Shown piece after piece: positions 46,994 to 60,400 of a stretch of DNA of 64,000 nucleotides. Under the pieces are notes generated by a model. The model was not told where the DNA came from. It ran no database searches and worked only from the letters and a program-made list of their open reading frames with translations. Both the position numbers and the translations under genes were made by a program. Location: positions 9,542,501-9,606,500 of the forward strand of contig NC_089856.1 of the NCBI RefSeq assembly GCF_036373705.1, read 5' to 3'. Positions within the stretch are counted from its first letter, which is position 1, and every line of letters begins with the position of its first letter. The stretch comes from Amia ocellicauda (Eukaryota > Chordata > Actinopteri > Amiiformes > Amiidae).

Positions 46994-48670
46994 TTGTTTT
47001 GATGATCTGTAGCATTGACTGCGGTACAGCATCAATATAGTGCCAACTACAATCCGTCGTATATGTCTGCCTTTGTCCGAGAAGTACTAATATATACTCA
47101 TTTAATAATAAGGAAGCAAACAATTCAAGTTAAAAAGATGCTGCTCCGGTAATTCACCTTCCCCAGTGCAGGGTGCAATTACGCAGGGCTGCCAGGAGGT
47201 GGCGGAATAGAAGAGGTGCTCAAATAGACGCACTTTATAATAACAGTCTTAGATGTCGACAGCTTGGGATTTAATTTCGAATCAATAAATAAAATACACA
47301 CATGGACTACTTGTTGGGGTGATTATAATGGCAGAACTTAAAAAACTTAAAAAAAAAAGTACTTTAAGTCAGGATTGGTAAATACAAGCCTGACACGTTG
47401 CAGTCTCAGTAACATTGTAACACTTTATATCCCACCACGTCACTTACACTATAGCGATGAGCAGGTAATTAGAAGACTAGACAATTACCCTCTTAATTGC
47501 GGCCAGCGACCAAGTGGCGGTGATTGAACGGACCCGCCCCCAGCCGACACCCGGCTCACACAAACCCAGCCGGCGACTCCCGTTTGACACAGCAGCGGCA
47601 GCAGCAACTATATCCGGATACACTGTAGCCGTCGGGGGGTTGATTTGGCAACACTTGGGTGGGGGGTTTGGAAATAAAATCGGGAAAAACCTGTTGCCGG
47701 CTGCGATAAAGCCAGTGCGACTCCACTAGTCCCGGCACGCCGGGGGAGCCGCTCGCAGCCCCGCAGTGAGTGCAGGCTGGGTTTGAGTCTGCGCCTCTGG
47801 ATCCGCAGCACTTCCTCAATACATGAGCTGGTCGTGGATGACTTTGCCTAGTTCCCCTTTACACTTCTTCTTGTGCCTGCTGCTGTCGGGGCGGGCATCT
47901 GGCTGCGTCTTTCTTTTTTTGGGGGGGTGAGTTTGTCTTTGTTGAAAGTTGAACCTGCAGCCCGAGCTGGACGCGCCTTCGAGGGTGAGTTGGGATGTCA
48001 GTGAAATGGGTTTGCGTGTGAGGGGAAGGAAGTGTCGCTGGAAACCACGCATGTTTACGGGTCTCATCTCTTCAAGTAACCGTTTTCTTGCCGGCTGGCG
48101 TACAGTCCTGTCTCGGGTTATATCTGTCCATTGCACTGCTGTATTGCGGCTGTGATTCAGACCTGCAAACCACAGCTGGGAAATTTGCATCTAAATGGTC
48201 AGGGCTTATGTATTTATTGTATTGAATTGTATCTTATTGATGTATTTGTGCGTTTGCTTTGATGTACCATGAAAGTGTAGTGAGTGACTACAGATTTGCA
48301 AAGTCTCTGTATAGTAATGGGGAAAAAATGTCATGTTTAATACATTTGGGTGTACTTCAACTATTTCAGAAGCTTCCTATACTGAATGAAAGCACACCAC
48401 GTATGTATGCGTCTAATTTTGTTTTGTAAGGGTTCTTCTTGTAGCTATAGACCTGTAGGCTATTGTATGAGCCTTGTGAGTCAGCTGGGATGGTTGTTAG
48501 TGCTAATATCTTCTTCCTGTAAGATTCAAACAATGGTTCAATGGGGGTTAGGGGGTGAATTGACGGGTTACACAGTCCAGTCCACATTGTGCACCAGCTG
48601 ATCAAATATAGCAGATCAGGTGAGAGAGAGAGAGGACTTTTTTGGCAGCCAGTTAATCAGCAGGGAGTGT

Positions 48671-48790
48671 ATTAGTATTAGTAATGTCTTTGCAAACACC
48701 CTCACCCAGGGCGACTTCCAATAGTCACAGGAAACACTACCAGCTGCACCGTGTGTAAAGTACAATACATAGCAGAAATGTCCCAAAAGT
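48671..48790 (-). repeat. SINE 3' domain, degenerate
   Basis: On the minus strand, 'aagtcgccctgggtgagggt' and a TA-rich end match the tail of the SINE family at 51335-51480 with several changes. Confidence 0.5.
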
Positions 48791-49545
48791 GATCTAAACG
48801 CCTTTTAAAGTGCAGCACAAAAATGATAACAGTACTGGGTGCAGTGGAGACACCAGAAAGACCTCACTTCTCGGCAGAACAAGTCAGGCAACACAAACAG
48901 TGGTTGAGTCTGTGCCAAAACCAGTTTGTGCAGATCGTCTGTCCCCTGAAATCAACAAGCTGCCACTGATAGTAACTTGGCAGTAATCGCAGCCCTGCAC
49001 CCAGATCCTGTTTTCTCGAATCGCACTTTGTTAAAGTTGCACACAACCCTGCAGAGATCTTGACCCTGTGTGCCATGAGGTGTGTCCTCTGCCCCGGCTG
49101 TGACTGTGAAGAGCTTTCTTCGCTGTCCAGGTCCCACTCAGTGGATCGCGGCCCCTACTTTGAGTCCATTGCTATAGTAAATCTTGACTGTGAGGGAGTG
49201 AGAGAGCATGTCTCCAAACACTCATACCTATATATATCCAAGCTCTTCATCTCCGGTCATTAGTCCAGTTCTATAGACCGCCCTTAAATCATCATCTTGC
49301 AAAGACTAGGAAATGCTCTCTTCTGGTCAAAGAAGCAGTCGACCCATTCATGTGTACAGAACCACGTGTTTTGCCCTTGCTCCTTTGAGAGTGATCTTAA
49401 TGTCCACCCCCCCCCCCCCCCCTGAAAACAAAATCAATCAATCAACCAATCAAGACCTAATTAAGATGAGAGGGATTTTATATGCCCAAGAAATCCACAT
49501 TTTATAATGGATTTATTTTACTTGTTCAAGCAGAAGCAAGAATAC

Positions 49546-49571
<26 letters not shown>
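49546..49571 (+). repeat. Poly(A) tract (26 bases)
   Basis: An uninterrupted A run, possibly a retroelement tail. A second such tract (about 31 bases) lies at 54377-54407 in bin2 intron 1, and a poly(C) run at 49407-49422. Confidence 0.9.
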
Positions 49572-49576
<5 letters not shown>

Positions 49577-49862
49577 AAGTTGTATTTAACAGAATAATTT
49601 ATTTAAAGTATTTACTATTGGGATCCCCCTCACACCTGCCCTGGACCCCCTTACCTCAGTGGCCATCGATGGAGGGCCACGTTCAGCACTGGTGTGGAGG
49701 AATCGGCAGGCAGGGTTGTCTCGGCTCTGCGCTCTTGGATACCTATCAGGATGTGGTTTTGGTGACAGAGCTGGGGGGGTTGAGCTTGAGCTTGAAAAAT
49801 CTTAACTTCCAACCCCTTACCCCTCCCCTCTGCTGTCTTCCCTGTGCAGTAAACAACAGCTG

Positions 49863-49869
49863 TATAAAA
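49863..49869 (+). promoter_or_regulatory. Candidate TATA box of bin2
   Basis: TATAAAA sits 71 bases upstream of the bin2 start codon. A purine-rich leader contains 'agaggaagg' (about 49887), a GGAA core of the ETS/PU.1 type. Mammalian BIN2 is expressed in blood cells, where PU.1 is a main regulator, so the site fits. A start site near 49895 is inferred. Confidence 0.5.
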
Positions 49870-49939
49870 ACCACATCGCCACCAGCAGAGGAAGGAGAGT
49901 GTGAGCGAGACTGAGAGAGAGAAGGAGAGACGGACAGAC

Positions 49940-52900
49940 ATGGCGGAAAACAAGACAGCCGGAGGAGCGGGGTTGTTAGCCAAGAGATTCCAGAAACAGC
50001 TGAGTCGAGCGCAGGAGAAGGTAGGTACGGGGAGAGGGCAGAGAGGGGGTAGTGGGCACTGCCACACAGAGTTATTTAACTAGAGAATGCGTCTGTGGGG
50101 CGGTTTTGATCTTCGGACTGCAGTGACGCAAACGTGTCTGTAACCTAAACTTTTTTTTAGGTGGCTGTTATTTCTTAACGGCTGAAAGATTGCCGTCTCT
50201 AATTAACTGCCCTCCTCCACACCATGACCTCGAATCCGTCGTTGTGTTCTGGTACTTTGCATCGATGATCTAAAGCGAGAGCAAACTGCACTGGCAGGCA
50301 TGTGTTGAGTAGTGTGGTGATGATGGGGTCCTGGTGGAAAGAGAAAACGAACAACAAAAATGTGCAAGACTGATCTTGTGATGGGGGAGTCGGTGACTGT
50401 GCAGCCATGCACCCCAGCCCGATACACACGGGTGTAGGAGTAGCTACCTGGCACAGCCGTGCTGCAGCCAGAGGTGACGCGACTTTCAGGCAGTTAAGTA
50501 GCAAACTCTGGGCTTTGCCTTTTTAAACACAGATGAAAGTCTCTGTTCAAAAACACGCCCCGTCTATGAAGTGACTAGTGGAGCCTTATATGATAGTTTT
50601 TTTTTTTTTCTTAAACTCTTGACACTGTAACTTGAACATCCGGAGGAGAGCGCCGTTTTCTAGTGAAAGCGCGGTCATGAATAACCAGAGCCTGACTTCA
50701 CTTTCTGAGTCTTATGTGGCAGTCGGATGTACAGGAGTTTAGTCATTTCTGTCGTGTGCAAAACCCTGATTCAATCATCCGTCCACCCACAAGCCACCTG
50801 TCCCAGGGAAGGAGAGCAGAAATGTGTGCGTTACTTATGACACCATCACACATGGGAGTCATGCCTGTTTCACCGTGAGTCCCGTTTTGAAAGCTGAGGT
50901 GGCCGTCTATCTAAGACACTTTGTGCCAGTTATTCACTTCACACCGCAGACCTTTAATGAGTGCGTCTGGAGCTCTAGCTGTTGCTCACTCTATGGTTTG
51001 TTTACCCAGTCTCTGAATAACCACGCCTGCTCTCGACTGGTTGTTAGTAGGCGGGGGAACGCTGATCTCTCTGGGGACATTTTTGACACCTAAGCCGACG
51101 AATGCGAAGACTTTCTTGTACAGACCCAAGAATGTCTCGCTGGCCTTTCTTTAAGTAGGCCGCGCTTCCCTGCAGAGTTCGCTTTAACAATGACGAGGAC
51201 AAACGCAGAGCCACAGTCCAGCTCGAATAAGTGTGATTGCGTGTTAGATTTAGAGGCTGTGGTTCAGCCAGTATCTCTGACCTTGACTGCTGTATGCGAA
51301 ACCGTGCTCTTGCTCTGACTTATGTGACATCTGCTGTTGTACCCTTGAGCAAGGTACTGTAACTAGATTGCTAAAAACCCTGCTGTGTAAACGGGTAGTT
51401 GTATGTAAAAATAATGTGATGTACTATAACAATTGTAAGTCACCTTGGATAAGAGTATCTGCTAAGAAATGCAATAATACAAAGATAACCCAGAGACACA
51501 GAAGCAGTGTAGTAAAAACATTCAAAACTAGTATGATTTGCTTTACAGGTTACTAAATAAAACCAAGTAAGTGTACACTGAAATGCCCTGTTACTCACAG
51601 TAAGTGGGATTCATGCAGCAACCCTGAGTTCACCTATACATTTACCAGACAAGGTAGCAGCAGAGAAAGAAGTGGGCTATATGGAATTGTGCAGTTTACC
51701 ATCTTATTCTTTAAGCTTAAAACTTATTTCAGATACCCGTTATACTAATACTTGCTGGAGCCACTGCATACAAGATAATCTTAATTGTCAAAAGGTGGAA
51801 GAGAAGCCTGTGTACCATATTAAGTTAAGTTAGTGATTTTTCAGGTTTCTATAAATTAATCTTCCTACTGCATTTGGCCTTTTCTCTACTGTGCTAGATT
51901 TTCAATAATATCATAATTGCAATGTGTGATGTAAATCCTGATCTTACAGCCTTTGAATGCAGTTTAGCAGGACAAGTTTAATCTGTAGCCCTTGGACGGT
52001 TCATTAGAGGAAATGCAAGCCGTTGAAGGGATGTGTTCAGCTTTCTTTAAGGGAAATCTGACCTTCAGTCTAATGTAATGTCTCGGTTCAGACCTAGCTA
52101 GAAAAACTCTCTGCTGGAGACTTGCAGAATAACTTGGCTGGTCATAGATGCAAAAAACATATGGATTGTCTATGGCTGTGTATACGTGCTAGTCAGGAAG
52201 ATATGACGGCAGAGGTAGTGCCATGACTTATTTAAGGTGGTTGTGGGCCAGTCAGAAGCCTTACATCTCACTGTACATTTCTGGTACCAAATCCAAAGAA
52301 ACATTTGAAGACGTCGGCGTTTTATTATTAAGAAAGCATCCCTATATTGTGGCCTTTATGGATGTCTATGCAATTATCTTCTGATTGCCACTGTGTTTTT
52401 GCCAGAAGCAGCTGGCTGGACTTCCTTAAGTTTCCCTGATATTCAGAGAAGTTGCATTTGCTGAAAGACAACTTCTGCAGCTGCCAGTCTGCCTGTCTGT
52501 CTATCTGGCTAGCTGCTCTAAGAGGGGATTTTCCCAGGCTGCTGGCTCCTTCCTTCTACTGGCGTTTGCCAGGAACCTTCACTGGGAGCTATCCTCTTGA
52601 ACTGCTGACTCCTCTTCTAACCAAAACATCAGATCAGCTGACTTCTTATTTATACATCTCCATTTTTCTGTTTCTGCAAACTTCTTCGACTAAAGTCCTG
52701 AGAGACCTTTCCGTCCTCTTCCTGTCTGCCCTTCGTGTTTTCAATCATCTTGCAGCACAGCTGTGACAGGTGGCCGGCAGCGAGGGAGTGATCTTGATCA
52801 TGAGTGGGACGGCACCGCAAAAGATGGACGGCTGCGCGTGTTACTGCTCTCCCATCTCGGGGCTGTAAATAAGGAGATCCAAAGCCAGAGCATCAATCTT

Positions 52901-54372
52901 TTATTACTTTATCTGTTTTCCTTTACAGGGTCGATATATTCTAAGATGTGCTAAGTTACACCATCAGTGTTGGGATGATGCAGCGAGAGTAATTTAAAAT
53001 GTGTAGAAACTAAGGGCCAGTTTTGCCACACAAGACCAACTAAATCTTCATGGGGACGGTGAAAAGAGTGGGACAGACCGGAAGGGAGGAGCCATTTTAC
53101 GACCGTGAATGGAGAATGGAAACCGATCCACCATTGCTATCTATAAGGCCACATAACTTGCAGCTCGCAATGAAGCCAAATGGAAAAGTCACTGATCTTG
53201 AGTTCCACTCCACACCTCTGTTAACAGTCAGTGTTGATTGGAATGATTTGAAATGTTTTTTCTTACAATGATTCGGAAACTGATTATTTGTAGACCAGTT
53301 CAGTTTAATTTGAGAGCTATAACATTGTGGGGGGGACTGGTGCAGCTCTCAGTGAGAACCCTGCAGAAGGCACGTGCACCGAGGAAGCCCTGGTTGATGG
53401 GCACCCACCCAAGTCATAGGCCAACTGCCTCCTGCCCCCGTGGGGAATCCTGGTCACAATGGGCTCGGTCACCAGCCCAGACTGGACAGCCTTCTAGGCC
53501 TCAACCTGTGCTATTAGTGGATAATTGTCCTGGTTGAGCCAGTTAGGAGGAAGATTGCATCCAGTTGCACACTCTGAAACACAATGACACCACTGTTAAC
53601 CTGGCCGTACACGATTGCTTAAATGTGGTCCGAGCGAGAGTGAAATTAATGTTTCACCATGACTTGATTCACCAATTGCTTCCTGAATATGAATTAAATA
53701 TGAAAACACCAGGGAATCAAATGCTAACTATGGATTTACCTAACTTGTGACAAACTTACTGAATCAAGTATCGAGACGGTTGTAAATGTGCAGCCAAGAG
53801 GCTTGGGGATTTTTTGCCCTGTCGAAAGTGAAAATCATTCGCGGAAGTTACTGGGCTGTCGGTCTTGAAGGAATCTCTGTTGTTGCGTTTCCCCTGCTCA
53901 GCGGAAAAAAAAGAAAAGAAAAAAAAGTGTAATCCCCGAATCTAAATTTAGCCCGGATTGAAACGCCTTCCTTTCCATCCAGAATTGGTTCTGTTTCCAC
54001 AGCTGCTCCGGCACACAATGCTAAGCACACACGAGCGCTGGCCTGCTCTCCCTGGCTTCCTGCTAGCGCCACACTTCCTCTGTGTGCTGGCCTGGTGCTG
54101 TGGACATCTGTCTGCTATGATGCGAGCGGGAAAGTGACTTACCTCTGTACGCAGGCTGAGGAGGAGTACGCACAAAACCACCCAACCTAGTCTTTCTGGC
54201 AACGGTGTGTCTGGTTGTACTTTTGCTTTGACACATAGGACTTGACAAAAACTGATGCTGAAACTTATTACTGTCCTCTGACTGTTGTGGAGCAGAATTG
54301 CCTTTTCATTTTTGTACAACTCCAGAATGCCAATACCTATCAAACACTGTTGCTGTTTGCCAGGCATCTTAT

Positions 54373-54409
<37 letters not shown>

Positions 54410-57400
54410 TGCACTTTTTTTTTTCTGCACAATACCGTTCTATAAATGACTTTATACCGTCATTGTACAATGTTTTGACAACATTACCTGGAGTCTACAA
54501 ATCTGTGTTGCCAAAACTTTTTTATGTTCTGTGATCACTTTAATTACTATGTTGCCACAACATTAATTAATTAAGCATAATAACCAAAAGCATAATTAGA
54601 ACGTGACCTTGCAACCCCTGGAACACACCACCCTTTTCGTTGTACAACCCTTTGGGAGAATAGGAAGCTAAGTTAACCGGTCGAGTGTTTAAGGTATAGA
54701 TTTTGTAACTAGAAGCTTCCTGGTGCAAACTCTCTCTCTCTTGGCACTCCCATACAGAACAAACCTATGTTTCATCCACCAAAACTGGCCCCCTTTCTTA
54801 CATTTAAAATGCAAGGGCTTCACTTTATAACTGTCTGGAATCCGTATATTGTATAGCTTCCAAATATGTGGTGAGGTTTAATTTCTACAATATATTTTCA
54901 GCAAAATGTCTATTACAGATTTGAAGGTAGAGATGTATCATTGACTAAAAGCTATATTTTAAATGTACAAAAAAAGGGGATTGATTTATACTCCTTAGTA
55001 TAGAAATCGCAACAGTGAGGCCGAGGGGGTAGGAAGTAAGAGGCTGCATTGAGATCCATTTCACACATTAACCTACACACACACACACTGCTCTTGTTTT
55101 TCTAGAGGCACAAGCCCTCAAGCACTCATCTTGCATCCCAACAAAGGATTATTTCCTGTCTAGGCCCGACTTGATGCCAACATCGACCGTGACCAGACCA
55201 CGACCGTAGACATGTCAAATGACAAAACTGCAAGTCTGATGCTTGTTGTTCAATTGAGAACCATAACTCTCCCAGGGTACCTTTCTGCATAAATGTACAG
55301 TTTGTTTTAAGCGTTGGGTGGAATAACATGGTTTCAAGTGAAGGGGGTGGCAAAACTTTTAACTGGCAGTGGTGTGCAACCCTCCCCCTTAGTGATGGGA
55401 AGAATATTGGGGCTATTGTTCAGACTTGTATCTCACAAGTCAGTCTCTCTCCGTGCGATGGCCTCTCAGGTTAATGCGCCGCTGACTATCTCTCTTTGCC
55501 TTTGCAGGTTCTACAGAAGCTGGGCAAAACCGTGGAGACCAAAGATGAACAATTTGAACAGTGCGCCCTGAACTTCAACAAGCAGCAGGTAACCCCTAAA
55601 AGCCTTGTAATCGGATCAGAAAAAAATAATCTAGAAGCGTCGTCTTCTCTTCTGCCTAGTGGTGCATATAATTGCATCAGGTGTCCACTCTTGGATCTTG
55701 AATCTGTCCCAGTTTCCATCCCTGCTCTCCCATCTATTCTCTAACTTCAGGGTATTCGGGCAGGAAACGCGTGACCTTTGTTACTGTGGGGAAATGCTAA
55801 GTTGTACTGCGTTCTCTCTCTGTACTGTTCACAGGAAGCCACACCTCCCTTCGAGCTCTTTCACCGTGTTCAGCACATTTCTGTGGCAGCTTATTCTTCG
55901 GATTCACAGCAAAAGACAAGTTCTGGGCTGGGCTTTGGTTTTGACACTTTCTGCTGAAGTATTGACACCCTTTTCACAGATGCTGTATCGGCTTGTGTTC
56001 CTACGCCACAGTCGAGCGCATTTACTTGCTCCGCCCACTCGCACCTTGGTCTTCCTTTGCGGTGAGGATCGGTCAGTGTTATCTAAGGGCTGCACTCTTT
56101 CTCTGTGAATTTCACATGAATTCCACAGCATACACGCGTACACATACACGCATACATACACATGTGCACAAACACACTTACACCATCACACTCGCACATG
56201 CATGTGCAAGTGCACGCATACATCTCTTCCATTGTTACTTTTTTTTAATCCAGTGCAACTGAAAAATGCTGATCTATCAAAATAAACACAATCTACACTG
56301 TCACGTGACGAGAAACCATCTTAAGTAACCAATAATCCAAGTATTAGGGAAAGTTAATGCATATCGGCCAAGGCTTTCTTGTAGATTGTGCGCCCATCCT
56401 TCTCGGTGGTGTGGTCTGTTGCTGGCAGACCATTGGCAATGGCGAGAAAATGAAGTTGCATTTAACATTCGAACATTTAACCAAAGGAAATGAAAGCACA
56501 CGGGTTGTAAGGTTCCTCTAGTGCTAGAGCTGTGGTGGAGGTCTTCCCTCGCTCCTGACTGAAGCCCCAGCCATGACTTTCTGTCGTGGGCAGACCTGAA
56601 GTGGAGGATTGGGTCCTAAATCCCTTGCACGCTAAACAAATCTGCATTCTTTTTTTCCTGCCTGAGATTTCAATCCTTTTAAATCCGTCTGCAAAAGAAC
56701 ACGAGAGAGAATGTACTGCTAAATCCCAAACATTGTTACAAGGCTTAGTGGGGCTTGGACTGGGGGGCCCGGCGGAAGCAAAGTATTACACAAAGTAAAA
56801 ACCTAGAATATGTGCACCATAGGTTTAAAAGGGCTCTTTGATCAATATACCACTAGCAGCCCTGATATTGAGTATAAGGCTCATTGTACTGATTCAAGAG
56901 CTCTACTGAGCATAGTAGTATTACAAATGTATACACCGTAATCACTCGATATATGTGAGGGTTGTGATCCTGGAAAACGTTGCGTAGGTGACAATTGCGC
57001 AACTCAAGGAGCATTATCACAGTTAAAAATGTGACTATATACGTTACTCAGACGCCATATTTTATACCTGTCACAGTCAATACATTATTCAGACACGATC
57101 TCAAAGTTAAAATTGGCTGGACAAGTGCCTCACTTTCCTCTCCAGAAGACAGAGACTGAATGTAGGGTGACGCTTCAGCAATGTCTCGATTACTCTGTGG
57201 TGCTCTCTAACGGTCTAAAGTTTTCGTAGTTCTACATTTCTGACGACACGATAAATGCATTTTAAATTTGAATACGCTTTAAATCAATTAATGTTAAATT
57301 CTTGGTCCTGCTCTTTGTGTTTGGGTCTGTTTGAGTTGAAATGTTCTGTTCAATCTTGAATAACATTTTTTTCACTTTGAATAAAACAAAAGGAGAAGGT

Positions 57401-60400
57401 TGTCCCAGTAAGCATATTTCTGGTTTAATTTTAGACTTTGATCCTTTGATAGATCTGCACCCTTTCAGGTCACTTAAGGAAACTTTCAAAATGATCACTA
57501 ACAGATCTTTCCTGTGCACCATCTACAGATCTGTTTCAAAGAGTTTTTTTCTGTGCACGTCAACTTGTTTGGGAGTATGAGTGTGATAAGATCCCTGACA
57601 CTGACCTAGAGCCTATGGCATTGAAAAGGATCTTGAGTTTAAAAAATATTTTTTAATTCTTACACCCATAAGAACCATCAAACCTTCAGTCACTAGTCTT
57701 CACACAAGTGGGCCGCCTGCAGAAAAAGGCACGGGGACTCGACCCAATACTGTTGCATTAGGTCCCGTTAGCTGTTTGAGTGTCAGGAACACAGCTGTCT
57801 CCAGGAATTAACGCCGGTTTCATTTTTTTCCCCTTCCCTTTGTTTAGAACGACGGCAACAAGTTGTTTAAAGACCTGAAGGCCTACTTCAATGCTGTAAA
57901 AGGTACTTTAATTTTAAATGTGCTGTCTCTCTTTTTAAGCAGGCTTACCGCTGTACATTTAATCTAATTGTCTCTTTCACCTGATTTAAAAGTGAATAGG
58001 GCCTGTGGTGGGTTTGAGGAAAGGCAGTCTGTGGTGTCATTTGTGGCATTTTAACTCTTCTGGTCTTGATTATCTCCCAACATTGCGTGCTACGAGTCTG
58101 ACAACACGGCCTGCAGTTTGCACGCTGCATGACTGAACTCTCACCCTGCCTCTGCTTAGATCCTCTTTCTTAATTGAGTGGCGGATTGTCCACATGCTGA
58201 ACTTGGCAGAATATGATGCTCTTTGTTCATTTCAATACGTTTCGGTCGAGTTCGAGGTGACCCTGAATCGGCCTTCAGCACAGGAGTGTCTAACTCCAGT
58301 CCTGGAGGGCCGGTTTGTCTCCTGGTTTTTGTTTCCAGACCAGCTCTCTGCTCCTTAATTGGTCTCCTTTAAACAATTAACTGGATGAATTAAACACTTC
58401 CCTGCCGACTCTGAAATTATCTCTGGGGACAATATATCTGGAGTAATCGACCTATTTGAAGCTATCGCTGTAAAACTAAAACATGAAAGTCTAGCTAAGC
58501 CTACCTGGGACAATAATGACATTAACTGAATAACTGAGAGCTTTCGTTGTGACAAAATCCTGCAGATACAGGACTGGAGTCTGACACCCCTGCATTAGTG
58601 TTCAAACTCGCACTCATTTTGGGCTGCCTGAGAACTAATTTCCACTGATTGTTGGCTTACAGTACACAGTAAAGCTAGCTTATACATGTATGGGATCGGG
58701 GTGATCTATCGGAGTCATCCAGTTTTCAACAACAATTCTGTGCACCTTAGAGTACTTATCAGCTTTGCCCATTAGTGTGTGCCTCCCAGCCTGGCACGAG
58801 ACACCCAGCTGAGGTTGGGTTGGTGTCTGCTCCCGTTTGGGTTTGGTGGTGTGCCGCATACACCTGCAGATCTCCCAGTCAAGGCTGCTTGATACGACAT
58901 GACAAGTCTGTCCGGAATATTCCTGATTCTCTCGTCAACCTACCCAGAGGAGGTTCCTGATGATTAAACACCAAGCACAAAAAGGAGCATGCACGAACGC
59001 ACACAGGAGATATTTATAGCATTGGGTGTGGATGTTCTCTGGTTAAATTTGCCACTTCCACTATTCATTGCTTTATTTTATATATATTTTTGGAAGAGGG
59101 CAGGGTATTGTAGATCTATGTTTGGTTATTCTGCATGACTCATCAAAACAAAAGACTTCTTATAGGCCCTATGCCAGAGGAAATGTGCTGAGGAAATCAC
59201 TTTCAAATGGAGTACCTCCTCCACAGGCATCTGTGCAGTGCAAGCTCCATGTATTATATTTTTATAAATCCTATTCTGATTGGGCCAACCCCCTGTATTT
59301 TCTCTCAGCCCCCCTAAAATAATATGATCATGAAGTAACGGCACGGTCAAACAGTTTGACAAAACACCGTCAGCCGCCCCTTGTATTTTCTCTCGACCCC
59401 CCTAAAAATAATACAACAAAAGAATCCAAGAATGAAGAAGTAACTCCGCAAAACACCGTCAGCAACCCACCCCCCGGCTCTGACAATGGAAAAAAAAATC
59501 CTGGACACCGTTTCAAAGCCCACCTAAGACTTGAAGTCTAGAAATGCCCCTGGGTCGTCCCCCCCTGGAGTTCTGTAAAGCCACTTATCTCCTAAGCTTT
59601 AGAGCACTGAAAACATGCCTTTTTCTACAGGCAAGTGATGGCCTGTGGTGATGTCCTGTTAGATTATAGATATTTTTTTGTTGCGGTCATTGTATTCTCT
59701 TATATTGGGATGTCTTATTTCTGTCAACCATGGGTGGAATGGCTCCCTAGATGAAAATGATGCTGATTTTCCCACCCTGTGCACTTGCCAAGCAGGCAGA
59801 GGCAATGCAGAAGTGGTTTACCCTTGCTCTCTATGGCCCTGCTGAGAGAGACTCGCTCTCGGTACCACTGTGCTATGCAACACGTTGACAAAACAGGAAA
59901 CCACAAAGGAAATTTGTTTGAACTGAACTGAGTTCACAGAGCTGAGGGTGGCTGTTTGTGTCTCGGGAACATCTACACTACTCAGTGCCCGGGTACACAT
60001 TACAAATGTACTATTAGTTTTAGCCCTATATGAAAGAACCACATATTATGAATCATTTATTTCATAGTCCTTATCCAGGGTGACTTAGTTTACACAAGAA
60101 GCATTACAAAAGTGCAGTAATACAGTCTAGAATTAAAGATTGTAAGTAATCTATAATTCTAGACTGTATTGCACTTTTATAATGCTGTTATGTTTTGTAA
60201 GTCGCCCTGGATAAGGACATCTGCTAAGAAATAATAATAATAAGTAGCTTACATCCTAGCAAGAAACACACTAAGCAATATTTCATAATGTATATTCACA
60301 TTAACTGCTCCATTTCAGTTTTCATATCGGGATCCTGCGTGGCGTCTTCTGTCTCCTTTCGCAAAGACTGCTAGTAGCAACAGAATGAGAGCTTGCGGTT

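Larger units (their letters stand above)
46994..49860. other. Intergenic region between the DUF1295 gene and bin2
   Basis: A GC-rich block at about 47500-47900 has a good splice donor (ccgca|gtgagt, gt at 47767). It could be an upstream non-coding exon of bin2 or of a non-coding RNA. A SINE tail lies at about 48671-48790 (antisense), and poly(C) at 49407-49422 and poly(A) at 49546-49571. No protein-coding exon is supported. Confidence 0.5.

Noticed and set aside
47514..47729. 71-codon plus-strand open frame in the CpG-rich block
   Set aside because: Composition-driven; no recognisable domain, and the likely donor at 47767 suggests a non-coding exon at most.
52452..52766. 104-codon plus-strand open frame in bin2 intron 1
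   Set aside because: No homology, no fitting splice sites, and bin2 exons 1 and 2 join in phase without it.
3629..60243. Regularly spaced repeats that might suggest a CRISPR array or other prokaryotic system
   Set aside because: The repeats are microsatellites, SINEs and MITEs, and all genes are intron-containing vertebrate genes.
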